Of a stretch of 64,000 nucleotides of DNA, positions 29,612 to 38,662 are shown piece after piece. Position numbers and translations under genes: made by a program. The stretch's first letter is position 1. Every line of letters begins with the position of its first letter. This DNA comes from an uncultured Rhizobiaceae bacterium (GTDB lineage: Bacteria; Pseudomonadota; Alphaproteobacteria; Rhizobiales; Rhizobiaceae). The notes beneath the pieces are model-generated. The model was not told the DNA's origin. It made no database searches and saw only the letters and a program-made list of their open reading frames with translations. The stretch covers positions 154,734-218,733 of the forward strand of contig CATQIJ010000001.1 in assembly GCA_958296345.1 (NCBI GenBank), in the 5' to 3' direction.

Positions 29612-30208
29612 TTGCTGGAAGCCGAACAAGCTGTGACCGGAGCCATCCGTACAGCCACAACAGGTCTTAAAAACAGCATGCGTACTCAGGTAACCGCCGC
29701 AGGTCTTGGGCCGCGTTTGGCAAAGTCATGGCGCGGCGATGTTTATCCCAAGCAAGCTAAGAGCCTAAAAGCCGCTGGCATGGTTTACACCAAAGCCGCC
29801 AAGATCATGGAGGGTTTTGAAGAAGGCCAAGTGATCAAAGGCAAAGACGGTTTTTGGTTGGCTATTCCAACCCCGAATGCGCCAAAGAAGGCTCTGGGTA
29901 AACGTGTTACGCTCGGTAATCTTGAAAAAGCGCGTGGGATCAGGCTACGGTTTGTTTATCGCAAAAATGGCCCATCACTGCTTGTCGCTGAAAATATGCG
30001 TGCCTCTTATAGCCGCAAAACAGGTGATCTGCGAGGTTTTAGAAAAGCCAGTCAATCGGCGCCGAAATCCGGTCGTGGTCTCACATCGGTGGTGATGTTC
30101 TGGATGGTGCCGCAAGTCAAAATGCCAAAACTCATCCGCTTTGAGCCGGAAGCCGCAAAATGGCACAGGCGCATTCCTGAGCTGATCGTCAAATATTGGA
30201 AAGATTAG
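29612..30208 (+). CDS. Phage tail-region protein, DUF6441 family
   Basis: The frame of 198 residues reads from a TTG with no normal ATG; a stop lies nine codons upstream, so the N-terminus is probably trimmed at the remnant's edge. Family features are AVTGAIRTATTGLKNSMR, VTAAGLGPRLAKSWRGDVYP, IKGKDGFWLAIPT and a C-terminal MFWMVPQVKMPKLIRFE. In intact phages and gene transfer agents this gene lies among tail genes. It is followed immediately by its own terminator. Confidence 0.65.
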   Translation: MLEAEQAVTGAIRTATTGLKNSMRTQVTAAGLGPRLAKSWRGDVYPKQAKSLKAAGMVYTKAAKIMEGFEEGQVIKGKDGFWLAIPTPNAPKKALGKRVTLGNLEKARGIRLRFVYRKNGPSLLVAENMRASYSRKTGDLRGFRKASQSAPKSGRGLTSVVMFWMVPQVKMPKLIRFEPEAAKWHRRIPELIVKYWKD

Positions 30209-30228
30209 AAATGACATCGAAACGCGAA

Positions 30229-30252
30229 CAGGCCCTGCAGGGCCTTTTTTTT
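30229..30252 (+). terminator. Terminator after the DUF6441 gene
   Basis: A GGCCCTGCAGGGCC palindrome (30231-30244) is followed by T8 (30245-30252). An intrinsic terminator inside a tail operon is odd and suggests rearrangement. Confidence 0.7.
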
Positions 30253-30268
30253 ATGCCTGCAAATAGGA

Positions 30269-30808
30269 TTGCCCGGCATCAGCGTGCTTCGCAATGAAGT
30301 GCTGACCACGGCAATTCCTGAAACCGGGCTTGTAGTGCTGCGCGATGGTGATCCCGGAGAGTCGGATATTCTGCTCTCACCGCCGCGCTACATTTACAAG
30401 CACCGCGCTGATATTGAGGTTTTTGTGCAAAACGCCGATGCCGCTCAGCGTGAGGCTGATCTTGATCGGTTGATCACACAAATTGGCGCTGCGCTGGAAA
30501 CGGCAGGCACGCTTGATGGTGTCATCGACATTTTAAACCCCGGAAGCCCTGAATTACTGACGGAACCTATTGAAGGTGCCGCACTGACATTACTTGGAGG
30601 CCTGCTGGGCTTTTTATCATCCGCGTTTCCGGATTTTTTGAAACTCTGGCGCGATCATTCCGACCGCAAACATGAGCTGGCTATTTTGGATCGCCAGATG
30701 GAAGCGCAACGCCAAGGCCATACACAGCGCCTTGAAGAAATACAGGTGCAGGCCGATGTGGCTGAAAGCAAGGCGCTCTATGCACATGCAGCCAGCCCAG
30801 CGGTGTGA
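30269..30808 (+). pseudogene. Chimeric frame: phage tail protein N-part fused to holin N-part
   Basis: The 179-codon frame appears to be built of two unrelated pieces. Residues ~1-107 (to 'LTEPIEGAA') resemble a short tail-terminator-type protein, with RYIYKHRADIEVFV. From ~108 on, LTLLGGLLGFLSSAFPDFLK then a charged coiled-coil (HELAILDRQMEAQRQGHT...ADVAESKALYAHA) matches the N-terminal part of the three-span phage holins. The start is a TTG with no good ribosome-binding site. A deletion joining a tail gene to the holin gene explains it best. Its TGA overlaps the next GTG by 3 bases. Confidence 0.5.
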
Positions 30809-31041
30809 AATGGGTGGAGGCTCTGCGTGCATCGGTGCGCCCAATCATCACTTATGCGTTTTTTATCCTGTTCGCCACCGTCAAAACTGCTGCGCTGTTC
30901 AAACTGTTGGATCAGGGTGTCGGAATTACCGACGGACTGATTGCTGTTTGGGATGCTGAAACGCAGGCGTTATTTGCTGCTGTTATGTCCTTCTGGTTTG
31001 GGCAACGTGCCTTGGCAAAATACCGAGGATATCGTTCATGA
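30805..31041 (+). CDS. Holin C-terminal part (membrane protein)
   Basis: The frame of 78 residues starts at GTG 30805, overlapping the previous stop as GTGA. It has two hydrophobic spans: RPIITYAFFILFATVKTAAL and ETQALFAAVMSFWFG. In related phage holins this segment is continuous with the coiled-coil part encoded just upstream, so the split may be another indel. The stop overlaps the endolysin ATG (ATGA), giving the usual holin-endolysin cassette. Confidence 0.6.
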   Translation: MKWVEALRASVRPIITYAFFILFATVKTAALFKLLDQGVGITDGLIAVWDAETQALFAAVMSFWFGQRALAKYRGYRS

Positions 31042-31487
31042 GGCAGATTACTAAAGAGGGACTGGACCTGATCAAACGGTTCGAGGGCTTCTCTCGGACC
31101 GTTTATTTTTGTCCCGCTGGTTATCCCACCATCGGTTACGGTCATGTTGTCAAAGACGATGAAGACTTTTCAGCAGGCATTGATGAGGCAAAGGGAGAAG
31201 AGCTTTTGCGCCAAGATGCCCAGATCGCAGAACGCGCTGTTTTGCGCCTGATTAATGTGCCGCTTACAGACGGTCAATTCGATGCGTTGGTGTCATTCAC
31301 CTACAATCTTGGCGGCGGGGCGCTCCAACGCTCAACACTTCGTCGTAAAATCAACCGCGAGGAACATGCAGAAGTTCCAGAGCAATTCATGCGCTGGGTC
31401 TGGGCGGGTGGTCGTAAGCTCAAAGGGCTGGTTCGACGACGGGCCGCAGAGGCTGATTTGTATGAACAAATCACATTGAAAAATTGA
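31038..31487 (+). CDS. Phage endolysin, GH24 lysozyme
   Basis: The 149-residue muramidase would cut host peptidoglycan after the holin opens the membrane. It has the family start GLDLIKRFEGFSRTVY with catalytic Glu 16, the segment CPAGYPTIGYGH (the 'CPAG' subtype) and DALVSFTYNLGGGALQRSTL. The frame is intact and of normal length, so the enzyme could still be active. It ends 7 bp from the convergent glycosyltransferase stop. Confidence 0.9.
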   Translation: MRQITKEGLDLIKRFEGFSRTVYFCPAGYPTIGYGHVVKDDEDFSAGIDEAKGEELLRQDAQIAERAVLRLINVPLTDGQFDALVSFTYNLGGGALQRSTLRRKINREEHAEVPEQFMRWVWAGGRKLKGLVRRRAAEADLYEQITLKN

Positions 31488-31493
31488 ACCATT

Positions 31494-32621
31494 TTAATGA
31501 TTCGACTTGAGTAATTGCTGATAGAGATCCAAGTGCGACTTGGCTTGTTGATCTGCAGTAAATAATTCTAAAGATCGTTTCTTTGCATTTTTTCCCATAG
31601 TGGCAGCAACCTCTGGGTTATCTAAAAGAAACTGCATCGCTTCACGTAACTCTTGAGGCGATCCTGGATTGATAACAAGTCCGGTTTCATTCGCAGAATT
31701 AACAAAAGTTGTACCCGTGCCGATTTCGCATGAAATCATTGGTTTCCCGACCATTGCAGCCTCTAAGAGAGAGATGCCAAATGCCTCAGAACGAAGATGA
31801 GAAGGAAAAATAAAGCCATGGCAAAGATGAAGCAGCGCGATTTTATCCTTATCGTTAACAAAGCCAAGAAAATCAACGTTTTTCAATTCAAGTGCCGCCG
31901 CTTGGGCTTTCAGGTCTTTTTCAATTCCGTTAATGCCAGCTATCGCAATTTGAATTCCTGTTCCAGCAATCGCCTCAAGGGCAATATGAAGCCCCTTGTA
32001 ATACCTCATGGCACCAACAAACAAAAAGAAAGGCTTTGATAAACGGCTTCGCCAAAAATCTAGGCGTTCAGAATCAACCGTTTCATAAGCTTTTGGGTCT
32101 ATGCCAATAGGAATGATCGATACTTTATTAGCGAATTGCTGCAAAATATTGCTTGTAACAAAATAATTGGGGGAAGTCGCGACGATCTGATCAATAGAGT
32201 TTAAAAACCGTTGTTTCAGCGGTCTATAAGCATGAAGCAAGTATTTTTGTTTTATTATATCTGAGTGATATGTAACCAGTGATGGCTTTTGGGGGGGACA
32301 TGCCAGATGAAGCATATCTGCAAAAGGATTAGGGAAGTGATAATGGATAATATCCGCATCATTCGACAATCGCTTGAATTTGCTAAAGGCAGATACTGAA
32401 AAACCTGTTGAAGCCAGAAAGAGATTTTGTTTTGCCTGATGAACGGAATAACCATCCATTTCAATTGGTTGTTTCTGGGGCTTAGGATGCAATGTCAGAA
32501 CGGTGTTTTTGACACCTAATTTACTGTCCGCCTTGCACAGCGTGTCAATAAAGCTCTCTACACCACCATAACTGGCTGGCATAGAAGTTTTGTAGACATG
32601 GAGGATGTTTATCTTCGCCAT
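31494..32621 (-). CDS. Glycosyltransferase family 4
   Basis: The 375-residue GT-B enzyme is the last gene of the polysaccharide operon. The N-terminal domain opens LHVYKTSMPASYGGVESFI. The C-terminal GT4 domain has FFLFVGAMRYYKGLHIALEA and the donor-binding E-x7-E region in SEAFGISLLEAAMVGKPMIS. It has no membrane segments and probably acts at the cytoplasmic face. The sugar cannot be read from sequence. ATG overlaps the previous gene's stop. Confidence 0.88.
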   Translation of the reverse strand: MAKINILHVYKTSMPASYGGVESFIDTLCKADSKLGVKNTVLTLHPKPQKQPIEMDGYSVHQAKQNLFLASTGFSVSAFSKFKRLSNDADIIHYHFPNPFADMLHLACPPQKPSLVTYHSDIIKQKYLLHAYRPLKQRFLNSIDQIVATSPNYFVTSNILQQFANKVSIIPIGIDPKAYETVDSERLDFWRSRLSKPFFLFVGAMRYYKGLHIALEAIAGTGIQIAIAGINGIEKDLKAQAAALELKNVDFLGFVNDKDKIALLHLCHGFIFPSHLRSEAFGISLLEAAMVGKPMISCEIGTGTTFVNSANETGLVINPGSPQELREAMQFLLDNPEVAATMGKNAKKRSLELFTADQQAKSHLDLYQQLLKSNH

Positions 32622-33718
32622 TATCTCCCCCTAATGTTAATGGATTCTGAGAATACGTCATATGTTGTATTAACAGTTTTTCCCCAAGAAAACCTTTGCG
32701 CATTGATCATCGCTTTTTGCGATAGAGAATCTCTTAGTCCTGTGTCACTAAGTAGTTGTTCAAGTGCGTTTTTTATGCTTTCAATGGAACAAGGGTCAAT
32801 CAACAATCCGCCTTCACCAACAACCTCTGGCATTGAAGAAATATTTGAGGTTATAGCTGGAACACCAAAACTCTGCGCTTCTACAATTGGCAAACCGAAA
32901 CCTTCATAGAATGACGGGAACAATAAACAATATGCATTTTGGTAAAGTGCTGAAAGTTCTTGATCGTTAACAAAAGGCCTCCATTCAACAAATGAAGTTA
33001 AATTGAATTCCACCAATAGCTTATCGAGTTCAATATTCCCCCATCCAATATTCCCGACCAGAATAAATTTGTATTTTTGTTTAAGAGACTTGGGCAGAGC
33101 GGCATAAGCCCTTAACATGTTTTTAATATTTTTACGCGGCTCTATAGTTCCAACAAAAATAACATATTGCGTATTATCTATTTGTCGTTCTTTGCTCTTA
33201 TTATTCTTTCCAATTGCACTCGCTAAGGGTATCGCTTTTATTTTATTCGCACAAAATGGGAAGTGCTTAACAATATCGTTGGCGGTACTTTGGGAAACAG
33301 TAATGATTAAATCCCCGTTCCGAATGGCAATCGGAAAGAAAAAACGCTCTGTGAGCCGTCGCATCAATGGCATGGTTTGAGGACAGACCTTCCAGACAAG
33401 ATCATGAATCGTAACAACATACGAAACGTTTTTAACCCGCAAAAAAGGTAACTTATGAGCCACCCCCCAGTATACATCAATTTCCTTTTTGCGGATATTT
33501 GATCCCAAGAGAAGGTTTAAAATAAAGAAAAAGCGGCCTACGAAAGGTATCGAGAACAATTTCGAATTTGAACAATTAACGAATTCCACGTTTGAGTTAT
33601 TATCTGATTGCGTAATATTATCTACATATCGTGTGATCCCATCTGCTCGGCCATTTGTATTTTTCCAATGATACCCGACGCGAATTTTTCTTGATGAATT
33701 ACTGAAAGATGCAAACAT
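32621..33718 (-). CDS. Glycosyltransferase family 4 (mannosyltransferase-like)
   Basis: The 365-residue GT-B enzyme has an N-terminal acceptor domain with YVVTIHDLVWKVCPQTMP and a C-terminal GT4 domain with YVIFVGTIEPRKNIKNML and LFPSFYEGFGLPIVEAQSFG, the E-x7-E nucleotide-sugar site. The TIEPRKN form is common in mannosyl- and rhamnosyltransferases of O-antigen loci. It overlaps both neighbours by one base, so the operon is tightly coupled. Confidence 0.88.
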   Translation of the reverse strand: MFASFSNSSRKIRVGYHWKNTNGRADGITRYVDNITQSDNNSNVEFVNCSNSKLFSIPFVGRFFFILNLLLGSNIRKKEIDVYWGVAHKLPFLRVKNVSYVVTIHDLVWKVCPQTMPLMRRLTERFFFPIAIRNGDLIITVSQSTANDIVKHFPFCANKIKAIPLASAIGKNNKSKERQIDNTQYVIFVGTIEPRKNIKNMLRAYAALPKSLKQKYKFILVGNIGWGNIELDKLLVEFNLTSFVEWRPFVNDQELSALYQNAYCLLFPSFYEGFGLPIVEAQSFGVPAITSNISSMPEVVGEGGLLIDPCSIESIKNALEQLLSDTGLRDSLSQKAMINAQRFSWGKTVNTTYDVFSESINIRGR

Positions 33719-34776
33719 TATCGCTTCTTCCTTACGAACTCGACATCGGGATTATATTTCTTGGATTTTGAGAAAAAAATAGTCCCTTCTGAAATAAGTA
33801 GCTGTAATCTTTTGAATGGCACTGCTCTGGTTCTTATGCAGCAAAATGCCTCACGGGCTATAATCCCAAAAATATTAAGCATAAAGAAAGGAAAGTTTCG
33901 ATAGCCCATTTGATTGGCTAGGTGTGGAGATTTATGCCTTAACAATCTATAGAATGAAAGAATCTGCATTACTTTTGATGGATAGTTAAAAAAAAGCCGA
34001 ATAATTCTATTTTTGTGAACTCTGATCATATGACTGGGGATAGGATGTGTGTCTGCGAATTTATTGAGGTAATAAAAATGCTGCAGCAATATTTTCAGGT
34101 CTTTATCCCAGCTCTTATTTCGAGTTGCGGAGGAAGCGTGAACCCTAATTTTTACGTAAGGTTGCGAGACATATTCAAATTCTGTCACTAAAGCGAGATG
34201 AGCCCAAAGATCGACATCTTCGCTGAATTGCATCTTTTCATCAAACGATTCAGTCTGTAATAGTATTTCTCTTTCAACCACTACCGAAGAAGCCGAGCCA
34301 TAAATGGGACGTTCATAATAGACAATATCTTCAAAAACATGACCGCGCACATAGGGCACACCGATAGCATTTTCGATCTCAACGCCTGCGTCATCAATAA
34401 GCTGAGAACCAGCATAGCAAACCCCAGCGTCTGGTTTCCGTCTTAATTGGCGAAGTTGCGCCTCTAACTTACCAGGCTCCCAAATGTCATCAGCATCACA
34501 AAAAGCAATATAGTCCGCTTCTGATGCCTTGATGCCGATATTTCGGGCGCGGCTCACACCGCCATTTTCAACTGAAGTCAGTTCAATCAAATCGCTTTTA
34601 AAGCTTTTTACTATCTCAACTGTATTATCCATAGAACCATCATCAATAATGATGATTTTGCGGGGAAGATGTGTCTGATCCAATACCGATTGAATGGTTT
34701 CCTCAATAAAACGACTGGCATTATATGCTGGAATAACGACATCTACTGAAGGAAGGGTGGCGTAATTAAATCCCAT
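33718..34776 (-). CDS. Glycosyltransferase family 2
   Basis: The 352-residue GT-A enzyme has SVDVVIPAYNASRFIEETI, IIDDGSMDNT and the metal-binding FCDADDIW (D-x-D). The first ~100 residues are nearly the same as those of the following GT2 gene, while the rest differs, including a C-terminal extension rich in hydrophobic and basic residues. This points to a duplication with later divergence or recombination of the acceptor-recognition half. It is fused by start/stop overlap to both neighbours. Confidence 0.88.
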   Translation of the reverse strand: MGFNYATLPSVDVVIPAYNASRFIEETIQSVLDQTHLPRKIIIIDDGSMDNTVEIVKSFKSDLIELTSVENGGVSRARNIGIKASEADYIAFCDADDIWEPGKLEAQLRQLRRKPDAGVCYAGSQLIDDAGVEIENAIGVPYVRGHVFEDIVYYERPIYGSASSVVVEREILLQTESFDEKMQFSEDVDLWAHLALVTEFEYVSQPYVKIRVHASSATRNKSWDKDLKILLQHFYYLNKFADTHPIPSHMIRVHKNRIIRLFFNYPSKVMQILSFYRLLRHKSPHLANQMGYRNFPFFMLNIFGIIAREAFCCIRTRAVPFKRLQLLISEGTIFFSKSKKYNPDVEFVRKKR

Positions 34777-35627
34777 TACCCCCCCAATTCAGGAGATACA
34801 AAGCCTATTTTTCTAACTATTGCACCTGTGTCATTAGCTTCAAATAATAGATTTTCTAAGTGATTTATTTGAGCTAGAACAACTGTATCGTCTTGGCTTA
34901 GATTCTCATGCCATTTTTCCAGTGCTGCAATGTGGTTTAGAACAACATCGATCCGATCCTCAAATAATCTAATTTTACCCATAGTGGAGGAGTCTGAAAA
35001 TCGTAAACTGTATAAAACTTCTGGCACGCAAACAAATAGTTGCCTCTCAGATAGTCGTATAATAAGGTCAAGGTATTCAGAAAATTTTAATTTTTCATCA
35101 AAGCCGTCAACTTCCAATAAAGCTGTTTTTGCTACAACCAGAGAAGAAGGGTTGCCTACACGGTACTGATCATACAAAAGGTTGTTAAATAAATTACCCT
35201 GCTCAATTTTTTCAGGAAATTTGATATTTCTTAATTGTGAGATATCGTTACCATTTTCATCTATCGCATCTTCAAAGCAATAAGCGATAAGAGCATTTTT
35301 ACTTTGTTGCAGTGCTTGAATTTGTCTTTTCAGTTTCTGCCGATGAAAAACATCATCAGCATCTAAGAAGGCAACATATTCCGCTTCTGATGCCTTAATA
35401 CCGATATTTCTGGCGCGGCTGACACCGCCATTTCCAACTGAGATAAGTTCAATTAACTCGCTTTCAAAGCTTTTTATGATCTCAACCGTATTGTCAGTGG
35501 AACCGTCGTCAACAATAATTATTTTGCGTGGTAAATACGTTTGAGCAAGTACGGATTGGATGGTTTCCTCAATAAAACGGCTAGCGTTATACGCTGGAAT
35601 AACAACATCTACACTGGGGTTGGACAT
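34776..35627 (-). CDS. Glycosyltransferase family 2 (paralogue of the next gene)
   Basis: The 283-residue GT-A enzyme has SVDVVIPAYNASRFIEETI, IVDDGSTDNT and FLDADDVFHRQK with the D-x-D metal site. It is shorter than its neighbour and lacks the C-terminal extension. The N-terminal ~100 residues differ from the neighbour's at only about a quarter of positions. The stop and start codons overlap neighbouring genes. Confidence 0.87.
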   Translation of the reverse strand: MSNPSVDVVIPAYNASRFIEETIQSVLAQTYLPRKIIIVDDGSTDNTVEIIKSFESELIELISVGNGGVSRARNIGIKASEAEYVAFLDADDVFHRQKLKRQIQALQQSKNALIAYCFEDAIDENGNDISQLRNIKFPEKIEQGNLFNNLLYDQYRVGNPSSLVVAKTALLEVDGFDEKLKFSEYLDLIIRLSERQLFVCVPEVLYSLRFSDSSTMGKIRLFEDRIDVVLNHIAALEKWHENLSQDDTVVLAQINHLENLLFEANDTGAIVRKIGFVSPELGG

Positions 35628-36698
35628 TATCTTCCCCTCGCAATACGATATAGACGGCGCAGCAAGCCAAACAATGGGTTTTTATTAGCCAGACTGCTAA
35701 GTTGTATACGAAGTGGAACGTTCACTTTTGGGCCAAACAGAGTTTGAAATCTTTCATGACCAAAAGGAAGTATCTCTTCGCCATAAAGCGTATTAGTGTA
35801 AGGTTTGCCAAAATCGCCGTTTTCGATCTGTTCAATGATTTTGATCAACATGGGAAAAAGGTTGTGTTCATGGAGCGTTTGATCACGGGCTTTTTAACAA
35901 CTCTGCACGATATTTTTGATCAAAGTTCTGCTCGATTGCTTGGTCAATTAAAGTAACAGCCCCTTTAAAGTCATCAATGTTTATTCTAAGGTAAGATTTT
36001 TCAGGAAAATAATCATCAAGATTTGGGCATCCATAATAAATTGGGTATGTTCCAGCCAGCACACAATCTGTCAGCTTTTCGGAGAAATAATGATTGTGGG
36101 AGGAGTTCTCTAATACAACTTGAAACCGATAGTCTCTAAGCGAATCCAGCTTGTCATCCATTGGCACAAAGCCACGACCATAGAAATCAATTTTATCCCC
36201 ATAGTGCTCTTTTAATTTTTGTGCAAATTCTAAACGGGCTTTATGTTCAGGCGTAAAAGCTTTGTTAGAAGCAATGACAGAAATGAGTTTCGATTTGGGC
36301 TGATCAAAAAGACTTTCCAATTCGTCAAAACTCATAATTTTGCTATTATCGTTCTCCCCCGGTTTCCAGCCGATGAACCACGTAAGCCCCGGTTGATAAT
36401 GAATTTTTCCTGAGTTCTCGAGCGCATCATCATCCTGCGTAACCACCCACGCAAACTGACGAAGAAAACTCTCATCATAACGGTGTACTGACGGTGGCTC
36501 TGTTGCCAGATGAATGATATTCTCTTTCGGGCAGTTTGGCTTTATAGGCGCATGTAAATCATCAAAAACAACAATATAATCATAGGGCTCATCCTCAGCA
36601 TTGAAGGCAAAATTCCACCCATCCCATTCAGGGATTGAATTAGGAAATTGCCGTAGCCACGGATTTGGATGAACTGAGGAGAGGTTAATCGTTTTCAT
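35627..36698 (-). CDS. Alpha-1,3-fucosyltransferase-like enzyme (GT10), one frameshift
   Basis: The protein of about 356 residues runs from ATG 36698 (MKTINLSSVHPNPW). The GT10 core is unmistakable: FQVVLENSSHNHYFSEKLTD and AGTYPIYYGCPNLDDYFP, the GDP-fucose binding region shared with animal and Helicobacter alpha-1,3/4-fucosyltransferases. The frame breaks in A5 on the coding strand (35891-35895); removing one A restores ...LLKARDQTLHEHNLFPMLIK and a basic C-terminal tail that may touch the membrane. It is preceded by the GT11 gene with a 14-bp overlap. I regard the break as a sequence error. Confidence 0.85.
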
Positions 36699-37462
36699 TA
36701 AGATCCCTCTGAATCTTAACCCAACCATCTGGCATTATATGTTTATTACTGTTGTCTCTAAACCACGGGTTAGGGCCTACAACAATCTTATCCGGGTTGT
36801 TGTTTAACCAAGCCCCCCACCAGCTAAAACTACTGTTGGCGATAATGTTGTGATCACATTTAGCCATAAGTTTTAACTCTTCACTCTTCACTGTCTTTAA
36901 TCCCCTTTCCTAGATTCACAAACAGCGATGGCCTTTTTAGAGAATTCAATTCTCCTTTAATATTCTCAATATCATCGCTAAAAAAAACCAGATTTACGCT
37001 CTTTTTAGTTTCTTTTTCAATATACTCAATAGCCAATTTGTAATATTCCAAATCACATATACCATAGATATTACTGTAAACGCATGGAGATGAAATATAA
37101 TCACCTCGACGAAAGTGTATAGAGCATGAGTTTTCGAGACTCTCAATTTTTTTTATATAATTCATTACAGCGGAATATTTAGACGGCTTAAAATGCAATT
37201 CGGCACGAATTTCATCGGAATAATCTTGCCAACAACGAGGGTTCTGCCAATAACCACTAATATACGAAAATTCACTAGCCAATTTTGTAGCATTAAAATA
37301 GGTGTCATTTACATCACTGACTATATTGTGCAATTTCACAGCCATACTCATCATTTTTCGTAATCTATTTACAAATATTGGATATTTCTTTGAAAGTGAT
37401 GCTGCGTAGCTATATTGAAACAGTTGATTTCCGAGGCCTCCCACTATTCTAGCAACAATCAT
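36685..37462 (-). CDS. Alpha-1,2-fucosyltransferase-like enzyme (GT11), interrupted by a 7-bp duplication
   Basis: GT11 signatures are all present: VGGLGNQLFQYSYA near the N-terminus, SIHFRRGDYIS (GDP-fucose binding H-x-R-R-x-D) and IIANSSFSWWGAWL at the end. Start ATG 37462 overlaps the wzt stop as ATGA. The frame is broken where the heptamer CTCTTCA is repeated twice (36877-36890, plus strand); with one copy the protein reads GIKDSEELKLMAKCDHNIIA, giving about 256 residues. This tandem repeat differs from the homopolymer indels elsewhere and could be a true mutation or a reversible switch. Confidence 0.83.
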
Positions 37463-38661
37463 GTTAATCTCCAATCTAGCAATGGAGCTAAAATTGCGCT
37501 CCTATCTTCTTGGATATTGAGGGCTCTTCGTTGGTTAACATCCACAGTAAATGCGATAGCAATCTCTGAGTCATCTGGTGAAACGATCGAACATTCACCG
37601 AGAATACCCGCAAAAAAATTTAGCTTATATATACCGGACTTTAAATGTAATTCAGGTAGCTTGATTTTAAACTCATTTACGCCCACTCGAAATAGAGACA
37701 ATTGTGTATCATCAATATCAGAGGTGGAGGAATAAAACAGAATGTCGCCATTCTCTGAAACCACCCTAAATCCAACGGCAAGTCGTGGTGTTTCTTTGAA
37801 ACATTTGACCTTAACATTCAGATAATATTCAGACTTAAAATCGGCAATTTGGTCTACTGGATTATTGCCTGCATCGAGTAAATAAATACTTTCGAATGAA
37901 ATAATATTATTTTCCTTAATATTTATAGGCTTTTCCCAATAAGATAAATTGTTTGCTAAATCAGATGCATTTTGCAAATATTTTGAAATCACACTGCTAA
38001 CCTGCCTGCTATCTTCTACCTTTAATCCATCTTTCAGCCAGATACATCTGTTGCACAGATTTTTGATAGCATTCATATTATGGGAGACGAAGAGTATGGT
38101 TCTTCCGCTATTTTCTATTTCTTCCATTTTTCCTAAACATTTTTTTTGAAACTCAGCATCACCGACTGCAAGAACTTCATCAATAATAAGAATTTCCGGT
38201 TCGAGGTGAGCTGCAACAGCAAAAGCCAGTCGGGTTTGCATTCCACTGGAATAGCGTTTGACAGGTGTTTCAAGAAAATCAGCCACACCAGAAAAATCTA
38301 CTATCTCTTCAAACTTCCTATTAATCTCAGCATTAGACATGCCCAGAACATTGCCATTCATATAAACATTTTCTCGACCTGTCATTTCAGGGTGAAAACC
38401 CGTTCCCACCTCGAGCAAACTACCTACACGACCGCTCATGGTTATCCTTCCACTAGTGGGGGTGGTAATTTTTGATAAAATTTTTAAAAGCGTACTTTTT
38501 CCAGCCCCATTTTTCCCAATGATTCCTAAAATGTCGCCCTGATTGACAGATAGGGAGACGTCACGCAATGCCCAAAAATCTTCCGTGATTGTTTTATCGT
38601 CGCGTTTGATTGGACGCCTATAGACTTTGGACAGATTTTCAATTTTTATAACTTCAGTCAT
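37459..38661 (-). CDS. wzt: Polysaccharide ABC exporter, ATP-binding subunit
   Basis: The 400-residue protein powers export of a lipid-linked O-antigen or capsule chain. The nucleotide-binding domain has Walker A GKNGAGKST (about residue 60), signature YSSGMQTRLAFA and Walker B EILIIDEVLAVGD. A C-terminal domain of about 150 residues (YLNVKVKCFKETPRLAVGFRV region) has the beta-sandwich character of Wzt carbohydrate-recognition domains, which read the chain's end modification. It follows wzm by one base. The adjacent methyltransferase genes may provide such a cap. Confidence 0.92.
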   Translation of the reverse strand: MTEVIKIENLSKVYRRPIKRDDKTITEDFWALRDVSLSVNQGDILGIIGKNGAGKSTLLKILSKITTPTSGRITMSGRVGSLLEVGTGFHPEMTGRENVYMNGNVLGMSNAEINRKFEEIVDFSGVADFLETPVKRYSSGMQTRLAFAVAAHLEPEILIIDEVLAVGDAEFQKKCLGKMEEIENSGRTILFVSHNMNAIKNLCNRCIWLKDGLKVEDSRQVSSVISKYLQNASDLANNLSYWEKPINIKENNIISFESIYLLDAGNNPVDQIADFKSEYYLNVKVKCFKETPRLAVGFRVVSENGDILFYSSTSDIDDTQLSLFRVGVNEFKIKLPELHLKSGIYKLNFFAGILGECSIVSPDDSEIAIAFTVDVNQRRALNIQEDRSAILAPLLDWRLT

Positions 38662-38662
38662 T

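Larger units (their letters stand above)
28430..31490. mobile_element. Prophage remnant next to tRNA-Ser
   Basis: This 3-kb block is visibly richer in G+C than both flanks and holds phage-type genes only: an unknown minus-strand gene, a DUF6441 tail gene without a normal start, a chimeric tail/holin reading frame, a holin C-terminal part and a GH24 endolysin. No integrase, capsid or portal gene remains. The left edge lies just beyond tRNA-Ser(GCT). The right edge abuts the last glycosyltransferase stop (31494). I could not find a second copy of the tRNA 3' end as an attR. Confidence 0.7.

Noticed and set aside
28248..31490. tRNA-Ser as attachment site of the prophage
   Set aside because: The tRNA is complete and a phage remnant follows, but I could find no second copy of the tRNA 3' end at the right edge and no integrase, so only proximity is supported.
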